A stretch of DNA of 64,000 bases from Zygaena filipendulae (lineage: Eukaryota; Arthropoda; Insecta; Lepidoptera; Zygaenidae), in the NCBI GenBank assembly GCA_907165275.2, contig OU015649.1, positions 7,842,001-7,906,000 on the forward strand, written 5' to 3'. The translations under genes were made by a program, and so were the position numbers. Within the stretch, counting starts at the first letter, position 1. The number at the start of each line of letters is the position of its first letter. Of this stretch, positions 12,301-27,300 are shown one piece after another. The notes beneath the pieces were generated by a model that worked only from the letters and a program-made list of their open reading frames with translations, had not been told where the DNA came from and searched no databases.

Positions 12301-15300
12301 TTAAAAATTAGTTTCTTTTTTTGGTATTTTTGACACTTTTCACGAATAACGGACGTTCCTACATACTCACAACTATACAAAAAGGATTTTTTTAGTCTCA
12401 GAGAAATTAAAATTGAGAAAATCGTCTAACTATGGAAAAATTGTTTTAAATAAAGCGATTTCCAGTTTTTTGCTCCTCCTGTAAAATTTATTCCGCTGCA
12501 TTTACTTTGTTTTTTGTAGGGCAGCCGAAACATAAGCGATCTCTTATTTATTATACAGGGCTTAACAGAAAAAATTTATAGTCACATTTTATATAAAAAT
12601 GTGACACCTATGTAAGTACCTATAATTTCACCAGCACGATGAAAAACCTCAACCATCTCAAAAGATCGCTGCAATTATAAGTTTAAGAAAACTTGAATAT
12701 GCTCAAATTGCAGCGATTATTCATCGATGATATATTATCGCATCGCATAGTGGCGCAATCTAAGTAAAAAGTGTTCGTGTGTTTCATTACTAGTAAATTA
12801 ATTTTAACGGAAAACATTTAAAAATATTTTTCTTTTATATTTTTTGGTATAAAATTCTGGAAAAAGGTCTCTAAACACTAGTAATTAATAATGTAGTAAT
12901 AAGTACATTTATTACCAGCGCCGACTCTTCAAAAATGACTATATTTTTTAGTTACACGCATTATAAGTTTCATTGTAGGTAAGTTCTAAAAACAAAATAA
13001 ATTATCGTAAAGCAGATGTTACAATAGTAAAATTTGTAATTAGGCAAAATAGTGCCTATGGGAATTATAGTGGGCCGCCCCAAACTGTCGTTTTTATCTC
13101 CGTCCTGTCGTGCCCTCAGAGTTCCAACTACAGAAGTTGTTCGTGATTTACGTGCGATTTAACTATGCGGCGAGCGGAGCGGAGAGAAATCATCCATTCA
13201 AACTACCTTTATTAATGCTGCACCATTGTTTTTTTCTTATAAAATTCAATGAAATAAAGACTTCCAACAAAACAAGTGCTCAACAACTTCGTCCAATATC
13301 AAGGATTCTTTGTTCATAAAGGAGCATCCTAATTGACTCGTCAACGCCCAACCGAAACTGCCGAGACTACTAATAATATAAATACAAATTAATTTAGTAT
13401 AAATATTAATATAAGTTAAAGTTGGAGAGGAACTTCCTCTTGTGATGTTTTTTCGACATTCCACCATCAACACCAGTTTCAGCATTTGTCCAAATTTCAT
13501 ACTCTGGCGTTGAAAAGGAATTTTTATGGAAGTACAGTTAGTTTTGAAGAAGCGCTGAAAATTAGTAAGTATTCGTAGGTAGTCTCCTTTTCCAATAAAG
13601 AAACACATACTCATATTTGGAGGTTATGGTTAATTAAACACACACTCTGGGCGACCGAGCTTCGCTCGTAGCGCCATCTGCTGTTAAGTAGTAAAGCAGT
13701 ACCAAACACTCATTTTTTCATTGCCTGAAAGCACGGATAAAACGACGTTTTCTAAAAATGAAACCTAGCTAGATCGATTAATCTCCCCGGAAACCCCCTG
13801 CATACTAAATTTTATGAAAATCGTTAGAGTCGTTTCCGAGATCAGATTATATAATATATATACTTATGTGTATATACATATTATATACATAAGAATTGCT
13901 CATTTAAAGATATAGATAGATAGTAAAGAGGGTGACAACTGACACGCGGATGAAACCCCGTGAGTCAGCTAGTATTTAGATAAAATATGAATGAAATTTT
14001 ATGATACGAGTGTCTACAACCCAGATATAAAATGACCCCCCGTTTTTGTCAACTTCACACCGGGAGCCATGACCGATATCACATCCGCGTGTAGATGAAG
14101 CACGCGTGCACAATGGCCGACGCTCGTCGAGGGCGAGCGGGGCGCGCTAATGAATTATGTATTATCTTAAACCATTATACACAAAGCAACGGAAGCCACT
14201 CTAGCGAAAATGGGAGATAACATCAAATATATCAACTTTACCTCATCGGTTAACCTTTTTTATATAAACGGTTAAAAATCTACTATAAGAAGATTGGGGT
14301 GTATCTTTTATAATTAAAAAGTAATTGCTACCCTGTAAACAAACTGTAGGTATATGTGATAATATCCATTATTTAACTTTGGAATAATTATGCAAATTTA
14401 TTATCCTTAAATTTTACAAGAAAAATCAAACACTGTAATTGGACTATTAATTAAATTTCGTATTCCTATTTTGCATCGTATGCGTATAATTATAATGATC
14501 AGCACCAATTTATAATTATTAATTAAAATCTCACATGAGCGGTGTTGATTTATAGAGCTATACCGTAGTGGTAGAGTGACACCACGACCGCCATTACGTG
14601 CATTATTTATTACCCATTAAATTGGTGACTTACTAAAAAATTTAAATGTAAAAGAGTGTTTGTTTTGTTCATTTGTGCTTTAACGTGGCAACGAGTTGAC
14701 GTGATTTTTTTTTCACAGATGACAGTATCACAGACCAAGAGATAAGATCCTGGCCTGACCTGACTGTGTGATACGAAAGACTTTTGGACATTGCTTTAGA
14801 CAATATGAATAAATTTAACTACCTAAATTTATTTAACATACTAGCAAACCGCCCCAGCTTCACACAGGTACAGTGTTCTTGACACTTGGTATGTAGATAT
14901 TATATATTTTAAAGTTTTGAATCATGATTACAAAACATCGCTATTTCTATACGATCCATTTATAAATTTACTTAGAATTCATACATTATAACCCTTCCAT
15001 AAGAAAATTAAATGAAAAACCGCATTAAAATCAGTTGCGTAGAACTAAGCGGAGCTAAATAGCGTTATTAGCGACTTTTTTATATTACGTATTTAGAAAC
15101 ACATAAACAATAAAAACGTTAAACGTAGGAGAATCCATTACAAATACTATATTTATTTTCTAAATAAATTATTATTTAATATATTTTTTTATTATTTACT
15201 TTACTTTGAAGCAAAATGTAGGTAAGTATGGTATGGTAGTAGGTATCACCTTAAGGGTTATGTGCAATGCGCGTCAATGACATCATTTATTATTATTTCT

Positions 15301-18300
15301 CCCTACACCTGGGTGGCCAAAAATTTAAAATTATTTGAGTAAAATAGTTTAAATTTCCTGACCAATGTATCAATTAGTATTGATATTTGACGCGAGCGAT
15401 ATTTGATGCACTTTTTCCTAAATCTCATCGTGGCAATAGGTAAAAGTTCTTGAAAAATTAAAATATTATAGATTTCGACCAGTTTGCCATCTTAGTGCTA
15501 CAGGAACGTCGAGTTACCACGAGATGTCCAAAAGTAAAATTTTGAGGTCTCACATTATGGAAATCACCCTCATGTAGGTATAGGTACGCTAAAAAAATTG
15601 CTTTTATGGAATAGGTAATTATTTCTGTAGATAAAGGTTCATTAATCTTAGTTTAAAAAGTATTTTAATATAAATTATTAAAATTATAATTGAAATATAC
15701 CATGGTATCATTTTTAAAATAGGTACCTACTAAAAAGTATGTAACTATTGAGTGCTACTGATCATTAGCGAGTGAGAGCGAGTTCGAGCGCAATAGTCAC
15801 AATCATAATCAACTGTAAAATCGCGGTACCCCTTTGCATTTATGGCGTCTAAGTTTTACTTTTGGACGTCACTTGTTCGACCACTAAAGTCTACTGTATT
15901 GGGTGGGTGTCCGGAGTCAGACTGCATTGTAAGATTCATCTGACCATGGACAATGGACATGTTCATGTGTTCATATTTTAGATCCTTAAACGATTGTCAA
16001 CGCTATAAAAATAACACGATCGAAGATAATACGATGTTGACCAATCGTTGTTAAAAAAAATGATAGTCCAGTGTTCAAACTAAAGAATTTTTTTCAATAG
16101 CTAGCTTTATTGTCAAGCGGAAACGCATTTTATCGACCACTATAATTATTGTTTTATACCTACTTACTTATGTAACATTGTACTGAATGCTGATTTTTTA
16201 TTAAAAATGTTGCCAGTACGACCATAATAATAGTTTCTTTTCTTTGTTAAGGCTTTCATTGTTTCAAGCATTGTTTATGATAAGTATGAAAACGGTCTTA
16301 TTTCCATGTTTGGACTTAGTATAAGGGTAGGTAAGGTTGGTCGTCATTCTCATAAGTATATCAAAACAACAGCATGGGGGAAGTTCCCAACTATTTCAGA
16401 TCTCCCTTCATATCGTTAAATTTAAATTTTTATTTTACGAATTTTCATTAAAAATCTTAATAATACCTACCTACCTATACTTAGCCTGTTTCACGTCTTT
16501 TTTATGAAACAATTTTCATAATCGTAAAATTTTTGTTTAAGACTTAAGAGTGAATTTTCCATAAAAATAAATTGACACTATCAAAAAAGTTTTTATGTGA
16601 ATCGTAGTTAGGTTTAAAGACGTGCTCTGTAGATGCATTGTCTACACTAATAATTTGTAGGGAAAAGGGGAATTTCTGGAACTACCGTAACGATTAAAAA
16701 AAATATTTCATGAAGCTACATTGTCCCTGACTAACATGTTATGTTATGTTAGAATACTTTAAGATAATTAATTTTTAATTGATGTATCTAAAACAGTGGC
16801 GAGAACAGTTTGCTGTAAATAAGTGTAAATATTTGGTCAGGTAAGCTATTTGTCTTTATTCAAAGTGTTTAAACAAGTAAAGCGCCGAAACCGCTTGTCG
16901 CATTGCTGCTTCCGATGTTGTCATTGTATGTACCTATCTAGTATCTACACAACACGTGTATCCCAAAGACTGTTCATTATTTATTTGTTCCGGAACGTAA
17001 TTATAAGTGAGCCGTCTTCAGTTTCAGGTTTCCGTATTGTTTCTGGACCAATAAAATATATTACAATTTAAGAACAATCATGAGTTTATTTGTTAGTTAT
17101 TTTATACCGAAATAATACTTAACAAATTGATAATTTCAAACGTATTTCTCACGGTTTTAAAACTTTCATTTATGAAATAGACATTAATCTGTCAAAGTGT
17201 AAAAAATTTATTGTTTTGAAAAAGTTGGACAACATTGCGTGCGTCTTATAATATTACATAGGTATACTGTAGCCACTGTAGGTATGTAATTGTTATTATC
17301 CATAAGGTTAAAATTAGAAGTAAGAATATATTGAAAGATCTATGGATGGATTTTTTCTTTAAATTAATCCAATACATAATGATAATAATATATTAGTGGA
17401 CAAATTACAAGCAAAATAAATAATAATAATAATAATCCACTTCACAACACACAGATCTACTTGATCCCACACTAAGCTATAAGCTTGTGTCGTGGAAACC
17501 AAGCAAACGTGGTATATGCTAAACATATTATTACATATATAATTATAAATTACCTATTATTTCTGAAACACAGTTAGCCAGTAGGTATTCCAATAAAATG
17601 AAATATCATTGCTTATGACACAAATATCTACTAAATATTTTACATAAAAAAACGGTTTGCATTCCGTAGGATAAGATAGTAGAGTTCAATGAAACTTAAA
17701 TGGATGGATTGGCTTTTCACACATAAATAAGTATAAGTAATACTGAATTTCAATATTAATAAGAACGGAGATTGCCCAACAATTCAGACACACCAACGCA
17801 ATATCATTAAAAATTGCACATACAGTGTTAATATTATGGTAAGACCAGTTTCACCATACAGCATAATTATGTTTATGATATTATGAGATAAGTAGATATC
17901 TGTTTGCGGCGAAACCGACCTTAATAATCCCTTCACATATTTCGCACAATTCGTTAACTATTATAACTAGTACAACACTATACCAAATAGTATAAAAGCA
18001 ATATCAAAATATAAGCATTTCATTCATGATCATTAGGCTAGGATAAAAGGATATATTACTAAAAATTTTTTTTTATGATAAGCTTTGGTTAAAGTTCCCG
18101 TTTTCAATCAGAAATGCACTAAAGACAAACACGCACACCACCTTAACGAGTTACAACTAAATAAAATAAAAAAAGTTTTCAAACCACGCCGAATGGTGGG
18201 AAAGGACAGGTAACAAGGTAGATCGAGTCATGATGGGAAGCTTAATGTCAATCGAAATGGTGCGATTTGGTGAGCTGTTTGACAAAAGAGCCGCAGCACC

Positions 18301-21300
18301 ACGTGGACGATCGGGCCGAGCGGGACGAGAGAGGCGTGAGCGGCGCCGCGGGGATGGTGGCCCGCAGCGGCGCCAGGGTCGGCTGCGACCCACTGCGGCG
18401 CTCGCGACCCCCGCTCCACTTCGACCTAGACTCTTCCGAGCAATCCCACAGACTGGGATTCGAACGGTTAATTTGGAACTTCCTCTCCGCTAGCAGCCGC
18501 CTCGCCTCCGGCCATCGGTACAGGTACGCGTCCGCAGCCGACGAGCTTTTGTTGCGCTTCACTTTAGAAGGCTTGCTACATCCGATATACTCGGTCACGT
18601 CGCCCCTTTGTACCGTCGCGGTCGGTGCTTTAGTATAGTTATGGTGGAGCGAGTTAGTAGCGGGTGCATGACATTGTACATTACCAAGAGATAAGTGGCC
18701 GCAGTCCACTGCAGGTAGCGATATAAAGGCAGCCGCATGTAACAAAATAGAAAGTCTCAGATCTAATTCACTAAAAGATAGAAAACTTTTTGTGGTTTAA
18801 GTCTTGAAATTTACTCAGGCATATACCTAATCATAGAGGAAACTTAAAATACGAAAAGTAAAATTGTTAGATGTAGGTATGCGTGTAAATTAGTTTTTAA
18901 TGCGTACCATTTGGTTTGAGTGAGATTCCGGGCGTTAAACAAAATTACTTAATTTTTATTATAATGTCGTAGGTATAATAAAATTATTTTTTACTATTCT
19001 TATAATATGAAATGTTTGTTAGGTAAATTCAAAAATAAATTTTAGGTACACAGACTTTAAGACTAGCTTTTTGTACGTAATTTGAGAAAGCTACTAAATT
19101 AATGAAGCTAAAATAATACTGACGAATGTTGTACCGCCTTCGCTTAAAATATCTACACATTATATTATTATTCCAATAGGCGAGAGCAGGGTCTAGGTAC
19201 GAGTACTATCATGAGTATTAAATACGACAGAGCATGCTGTAATTCATGCATTTTAAATATTTTCGACGATACGAGTGAGTATAATAATTCTAAATAACAA
19301 ACCTAATAATAATACCATAATATAAGTCCACAGATTACGTATATATATTGAAATCTGCGTATATCTTCATAATTGTTATATGTATGTATAGTTTGAACAG
19401 TACATAAGTTAAACAATAAATAACACCAACAGCATCGTATACATAACAACAATTAAAATAGGAATATCCAAGCGCTTTACTCTATGACTAGCGACATATA
19501 ATTTGGTTTAATATATTATTATTATTTTGGTTATGTGTATGAAATACAATGATCTCTCATTCTAAGAACCAACTGATTATACGATTTCTTGACTTCGCGT
19601 GTCTCCTCCTTGTCGACTCGAATAACTCCAGCGGTATATTGGGTACTGCATCATAATAAATATGTTATTTGTTAGTAAAAATTATACTCATCTAATTTTA
19701 CTATTGCATAATAATATTATTGTGTAAAATAAATAAGTTCTAAATCTTGGCAGTGAATGTTAGTCGTTGCATTATTGGTCGTGACGTAAAATGAAATTTA
19801 ATAGTGAGCATAATTGTTATTTAAAAATATAATATACTTATATACTTATATGACTTTTGTGGTGTGCTAAAATACATACACCCGGTTTCTGAAGTGAGTA
19901 ATGAGTATACTCAACACATAATAATATAATAAAATCTTCTTATTTCTACTTATTTCGTACATAAGTAGGAATAAGGGTTGAGTATACATAACAAAGTAAT
20001 TACACTTAATTAAGCGGGCATTCTCATTTCTGTAAGACATGGTAAATGTAAGCAAACTAAATCAATCAACTACTCCGAACTCGACTCCAAACGCGCGTAA
20101 TAGAAAATAAAATTCACATTTTTCTAACCCCTATGGTTATTGACCAAACTGATTATCTGCTTGATCAGATCAGTCATCAGACCGACTAATTCCTACCGCA
20201 CTTATTATAAAACACTACGACAAAACTATATGTTACAGATCACTGTCAACATCTATAACGATAGAGGAAAACATTGCAAAATTATTACAGTCAGTCACGG
20301 CTCGATTTCAAAACACAAATTCTTTATATTTTTACTCTTGCCACAAACAAAATTGGGTATTATCCGGGGTATAAAAATCAAAATTCTAATTAGTCCGTCA
20401 GTTAGAAAATAAAAAAATAATAGACACGTATATTTTGCTTTTTCAAATTAATGAAAATAAACATAGATAAAGCACAATCCGGTATAAGCCCCGTACAAAC
20501 TGCACCGGGTTGTGACGTCAACGTCACGCGAAATTTCAATTTAATGTATGTTATTTATTGTTATTTTTTGATTACGTAAAAAAATAAAAAATACGTGTCC
20601 AATATTTTTTATTAATCTACACGGCGAACTAAAAAAAATTTAGTCAGGTAGCCAAATAACTACGTACGTAAAGAAGCGACACTCCGCCCATCGCCAATTT
20701 TGTGCTTAACACTTTGGTAACCTACATGGAAGTACCTACTGTTTCCGGTTCACTCATGACATAGAGATAATATCATGCGAAACGGTTATGGCCAATGGAG
20801 GCTGTTAAGAAGACGCAAACAAATTTTATTTCGACAAACTCTAAATGTATGATCGAGTACGAAACAAAGATAGAGCATATCATAACGATACTGACCATCA
20901 TTTTTTATACGACCCTCTTATTTGTTTTAATAAGCTAACAAATTGGAGCACTTCAAGGTCATTTAATCTTTAAGATCTAGTAAAAATAGCATTCTATTAT
21001 AGAAGATGTTTTTTTTTTTATTATTAGACGAGATTATGAACAAACATCTGACGAATTTTATCTAAAAAAATGGCGTCATTGTCTGTACTGTTCTGCTCTA
21101 TCCATGTCTATTACTTGATCATGACAGCTTAGCACATAACAGCACTGTATTAATTATGTATTTATTTATTATGGTGACAGACTTACCGGAACTGACGGCG
21201 TTTCTACACCGCGCCGAAGTGCAATACGCTTCGATAACTTTGAGGATGAGGGCGTCCTCTTCGTACGAGTTCGATTTGCGTTGGTGAGGCGCGTACGGGT

Positions 21301-24300
21301 GCGTGGGCCCGATGTTCTCGTCGGAGCCCACGGTGAACGACTGCGGCCTGAGAGGTGGCGCCGGTCGCAGGCAAGTTATACTCCACCCTGGAATTTATGG
21401 CATTTTGTATTCTGTAATCTATTGAATCTTATCCCCACGCCATTGGCGGCCCTAGGCAATGCAAGTCTCGGAATCCCTGTCCAAGAAAGTCTTATGTCGG
21501 CACTAATGTGTGTAAAATACACAAATGACGGCATTCATGAATGAAAAATATAATAATGATAATAGTCGACTTATTTTTCTCACAGACAGCAGGAAATGGT
21601 AAAAAGTGCTCACGAGCTGTTGCCTACATGCCTATTTGGATAATCCGAACTCCGTATCCATAAAATTAAAGCAATAGTTGATTACATGCTCATTATATCT
21701 ATCACCAAAGGTATCTGTCGTTTTTTATTACCGATGTGAAGTATATTATATACAATATTTGATATTCAGCTTTAGCTAAGGTGACCAAAAGGTTATTTCT
21801 GATACAAAGAATTTCCGAGGAAATCCCGAAATACAAACGGGTGAAACCGCGTGGCACAGCTGGTAAGTGTTGATAACATGAGGCGAGGCTCATGAGCGTG
21901 AGGTATCTTATGGAATCAAAATATTTCAAGCATTGAAATAGGTCAATTATATAGAAAAAGTATTTATTTACGTCTTTTATTTGCCAATCGAAAAAGATGA
22001 GTCAGAAAGTACGTAAACACAATTTGCTCATATTTATTTTTGAGTCAATTTATAATTTAACGACACACTAAAAAAATCTCATTAAAATTCTCACCTTTAT
22101 TACTACAACTCGAGGCAGACGTATCGATGAAATCAACCGACGAGAATTTCTTTCCGATGGGTGTTTTATTTGTTTTGGCTGGCGCTTGGTCGAGGGAGTC
22201 GCAGGAATTTAATAGCCAACGTGCAGGCTGACTCTTTTGTTTGCTTGTTTGTGCTTGCTGCGTGTGTTGCGTGTAGCTTTGATGATTGTTGAATGAGTGT
22301 GATCGTTTGTGGTTGTTCAGACCGGAGGACAGGTCTGAGTTATTGCTGTCGCTTGTGGCCATCTGTGAAAACGAGTTTAGATTTAACACTTAAACACTTC
22401 ATACACGTCTTTGATCATACTACTTCCCATAATCATACCTACGTATCGTGTAACGTTTTTCATAAATGGACGCCGATAAGGAATAACATGTTAACCCACA
22501 AAATAAAATTATTGATACAGAACGCTTTATTGAGAGTTATAGAACGTTTTTTAATTACATATGTGTTTACCTTATTATATTGTTTAAATACCAACAAACT
22601 GTTGAACATAAAACATTTTCCGCGCTTTTTGTAATGCATTGAGTTGTGTTGCGTTTTTAATATTTAGCGGAAAGCCGACACGCGTTCACATTCCCAAAAA
22701 CGATAAAAAAATATTTATTTGGACTCTTTGTATCCTCTTTATCTATTTCTACTCAATAATTTTAATTTCTATAAATACACAATATAGACATGTACCTACT
22801 GACATAAAAGTTATAGAAGAGATAGATATGAAATTCTACACACAAGTTAAAATAATTTCTGACTGCGTAGTTATGTAATATAAATTAATTATACGCCAAA
22901 TTCAGTCGAGGCCAGGACAACTCTATGCTGTGCAGGATAATACAATATATAAACAGAGAATTTCATACAGCTCCGTTAAAACGCATTAATTAGTTAACAT
23001 ACTAATTTTGGTACGTGATGATTTCGCCTACAATGAGAGCAAGTATTACGCTTTGTATATTCATCCCATAAAATTAATATTAATAGGACGAATTAATAAG
23101 CCTTTACATGCAGTGTTTCATCACAATTGGTTAGTAATCTAATTGCAGTGACTGCGTTTCTTCAGTTAGTAAAATGGATAAACACAGGCAAGGATGATCA
23201 AGTAAAGCTTTGAACACTGGGGGGTAACTCTTATATATGACAAAGTTATTCTAGTGGTTATAAAACTTCAAGGCAATATTATCATCAAACCAGTGATACA
23301 CATAATTACTGTCTTTACAAAACAATGATCCTTGCCTGAGTCGGTGACCACGGTTATCGGTAATTTCGCTTTCATCCACCAATGTGCATACAAATCCGAG
23401 CGGTACACCATAAATCCGCTCTTAGATTCCGTCAAACCCTTCTGCAACCTTGACAAATCTTCGCTGCGAGATCTCGTTTTACGTAATTCTTTGCTAGCCG
23501 TATCGTGCGCGTCTGTCCCTTTAACGTCGCGGTTACGGGGCGCCTCAAAACGGGACTGCCTCTCAACATGTTTGCTATCGGGCCTGTCCCTGTATATCCG
23601 CATGTGATAGTGCAAGCTGGGCTTCGTTCGCTCCTTGATATCCAACGTACTCCACTGGCAAGGCACGGGATGACGCACGTTCTTTGGAAACTCCATATGT
23701 GTGCTCGGTTTCCTGTAAATGCGTGGCGGAGGTTCCGGTTTCAATTTTATTTCGGGAACGTATCGTTCTATGTTTCTTCTAATAGACGTGCGCTTGATCT
23801 GCGGCGACGTTACTGGTTGGTTGGCCGCCACAGTAAACGTCATGTTGGTGTTCGTGGAATCTATAACATCGTAAATGTTTTCCGATGTCACACTGGTGAT
23901 GGAAGAGGTTCTCGCGGTGGAACCGAAAGGCGATGTGCATCTGCACTGATCCTCGTACGTAGCAGCTTCTATTTCCGACAAAGTTAATTTTTTATGGTAA
24001 CTTTCGTTGAAACTCTTTTCGCACAAATCAATCAGAGAACTTTTTACCACATCCGAACTTTTATCGTGACAGTCGTAATCGTTACCAGCACTACCATTAG
24101 TGTATTCGTGTGCGTTCAATTCGGGAGATGCTAAATTACAACTGCCAACGACACCAGAATCTGAAGATCTAGGACTTGGGCACAATGATCTATTGCAACA
24201 TTCACATTTCCTTGATATATTTTTCGACTGAGAGCTCATTCTTTGTATTCTGGTGTCATCCTGTTTGTTGTATGATTCTGCCTCGATCATCGATCTGGGT

Positions 24301-27300
24301 AAAGATCTTCTAATCCTTTTATCTGAATTAAGTGAATGTTTACGAAACGGTATATTAGCGTTAAGATTAACGTTGATCACTTTAAGATCTTCATCTTGGT
24401 TGCGGAACATTGGTGGAGGATCAATTATAATCGACTCTACATCAATATTATCATTACCACTCTCGAGTGAGTCAGACTGAGGTTCTGGTGAATCCAATTG
24501 ATGCAACACATCATCAGACATTTGATATTCCATATTAATAATTTCATTATGTGAATATTTTTCTTCGGTTGACCTCCAAAGCTTTGGCACAGTATCAGTT
24601 TTAGAACTGCAGTTAGGGAAACTTCGTCTTACTGGTAAAAAGTCTGTATCTTCAGTACCTAGTGTACTTATTTGAGTATTTTGATCCATGTGTACCAAAT
24701 CTTCACAAGCTATGTAAGGCCTGGCTTCAAAGCTCGAGTTTTCGGTACTCTCCGAATACTGAGCGAACGGCGATTGGAGATTGTTACTCTTACATCCACA
24801 GTACGACTTTTGTGCTACGGGTAAGTTAGACACATTATGAATGTCACTTGCACTGGATGATGACTGAAATATATTTTTGGTACAATCACCCTTTACTGGC
24901 GACTGATTTAAGTGAAGATGCATATCGTTGTCAAAATATCGCACATAACCAAAATTACTACCCGAGCTGCTACACGAGGATATTGTTCTAGGACTAGCAT
25001 GATCTAAAGCGTTCTGCCTTGAAATTTTGGAATTGCTTAAAGCATTTGCCTCTGTGCAGCTAGAGCTAGTGTAGGATTCGGTGGTGTCAGTTTCTCTGTC
25101 ACTGTCCTCAGAGGTTCTGTCACTATCACTATCTGTATCAGTGCCAATGGTACCATCGTTTTCTATTTTTATTTTGATATGATTTTTATGCCTTCGCATT
25201 ACTGGCAACCCTGTCAATTCGAAAGCTTTTGCCCATGGTTTCTCATGTACTAGCTTGCGCAACATTTGTCGTGTTATTACTTTTTTTTTTACGAGTCTCG
25301 CAAAATATTTTGTCAAAGAATAATAAGGAGATGCAGAAGGGTAGCTTGGTGGCGGCAGCGTCACATGATAAATACTGCGATGGCTAGAGTTGATGCTAGA
25401 CAACGCTCCTTCAGAAGGAGAGCGGGTCAGCTATGTAACAATATTATAAAATAACTTAGTGACATAAATTTATCCTCAATGTGTATAATTTAAACGAAAA
25501 ATAATATATTCTTCTTATTAAATAGGATAAATAGTAACTACAAAAAATACTTACATGAGGTAGGGAATGTGGCTGTCCAGCCTCATGTGATGGACTACTC
25601 GTATTCGAGTGCTTCTGAAGAAGGCTAACCCAGTTATCAGCTTCTGCTCTAGTCTGACACACCGCTACTATAGTGTCTATCATTGGTCCACTAATTTCAA
25701 ATGCATTTTTTCTGGTATCTGTGTCATCTAGTTTACAAACTGTTATACCAGTTAATGGAAGACATCCCTAAAAAGTTATTTGAGTGGGTCAAAGTTTGAA
25801 ACATCCTCTTTGATGACTTCATTAGGTGATTGTACACATAAAATTTTACCTCATAGACAAAAGCGGAAACTCTTTTGCTAACAGACAGAAGGAGCAATGC
25901 TGATGGAAAAAGTACAAGGTATCTATCTTGATGAGAAGGCCCAACAGCGACACTGCCCATATGCAGGACATCACCAAGAGAAGTCACTTCACCACCGGGC
26001 CAGCCCCTCACTTCACCAGTAACTACTTGCAACTCTAGCTCTTTTTGCCTTCGAAGAGCTGTGCAACCACTCTATATAAATATAACAATTATACATTAAG
26101 TACTATACATTAAGTTGAAAAAACTTATTACAGAACAATAAATGGATACTTACAGCAATATCCTTATAAACAACAGATGCTCTATGTGTGTCTCCCCTAT
26201 CTGGATGTGCTTCATGCACATGTCTGGCCAATTCTTGAAGCATTGCAGGATATTTTCCAAGTCTACGAAATGGTTTTGACAAGCCTGCTGTTAAAACTAA
26301 AACACCAGGGCAGACTGCACCTGCATTCTCCATCCAAGTGTTTAATTCTTCTCTGTGGAAAAGGGCAAACTAATAAAATATGCAACATTTAAAAATAATT
26401 AATATCAGTCATCATACAACTGTTTGTTGAATACTAGCTGTGACCCGCGGTTTCACCCGCGTGAGTTTCGGAATTCCCACAGGAATTATTTTTTCTAAAA
26501 TAAAAGTAGCCTAAGTTACTCCTCATAACATCAGCTACAACTATCTGCCAGTGAAAATCCCGTTACAATTGGTTCAGCCGTTTCAGAGATTAGCCGGAAA
26601 AACCAGACAGACAGACAGATAGACAAACTTAAATTTTATTTTTATGTAGGTATAGATAATAGATCAAATCAAATATACTGTATTGCACACACAGTAGAAA
26701 ACAATATTTACAAAAACACAGAATAGATATAGATGTCAAGATCACAATATTGAATAAGACTATAATAAGACTAGCTGTCTCCCGCGGTTTCACCTGCGGT
26801 AATTTTGGAGTTCCCGTGGAAATTAGGTAAAAAGTACCCTATGTCACTCAGGACTACCTACCGTAGCTGCCTATAAGTGAAAGAAATTCCAAACGCAACG
26901 TAACAAACTCACAATTCACAAACTTTACCTCTTTATAATAATATAGCTGACCCACATGGTTTCACCCACGGTTATAACGGAGTTCCCGCTCGAATTCCGG
27001 GATAAAAATTACCTTACGTCACTCAGTATCACTGTCGCTTCTTATAAGTGAAATAATGTTCAAAATCGGTTCAGTAGATACAGAGATTAGCCCCTACAAC
27101 CTCACAAACTCACAATCACCAGAGTTCCCGCGGGAATTTCGGGATAAAAGTACCCTGTCAATCAAGATCACTGTAGCTTCTAATAAGTGAAAGAATTTTC
27201 AAAATCGGTTCAGTAGATTCAGAGATAGCTGTTCCACGCATTTTCACCCGCGGTAATTTCAGAGTTCCCGCGGGAATTCCGGATTACAATATAGCCTATA

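Larger units (their letters stand above)
13980..18240. other. Pix intron, no exon recognised
   Basis: Mostly AT-rich. A short CpG-rich patch at about 14080-14150 (GTCGAGGGCGAGCGGGGCGCG) is not in a usable frame. One MITE (15520-15875) and a SINE fragment (17440-17560) are listed separately. Confidence 0.55.

Noticed and set aside
18230..18638. Two overlapping plus-strand open frames of 87 and 123 codons
   Set aside because: They are antisense to the GC-rich Pix exon. The minus frame continues the Pix splice phase, so these are shadows.
23505..23987. 160-codon plus-strand frame
   Set aside because: It is antisense to the long Pix exon 7, with no domain and no splice context.
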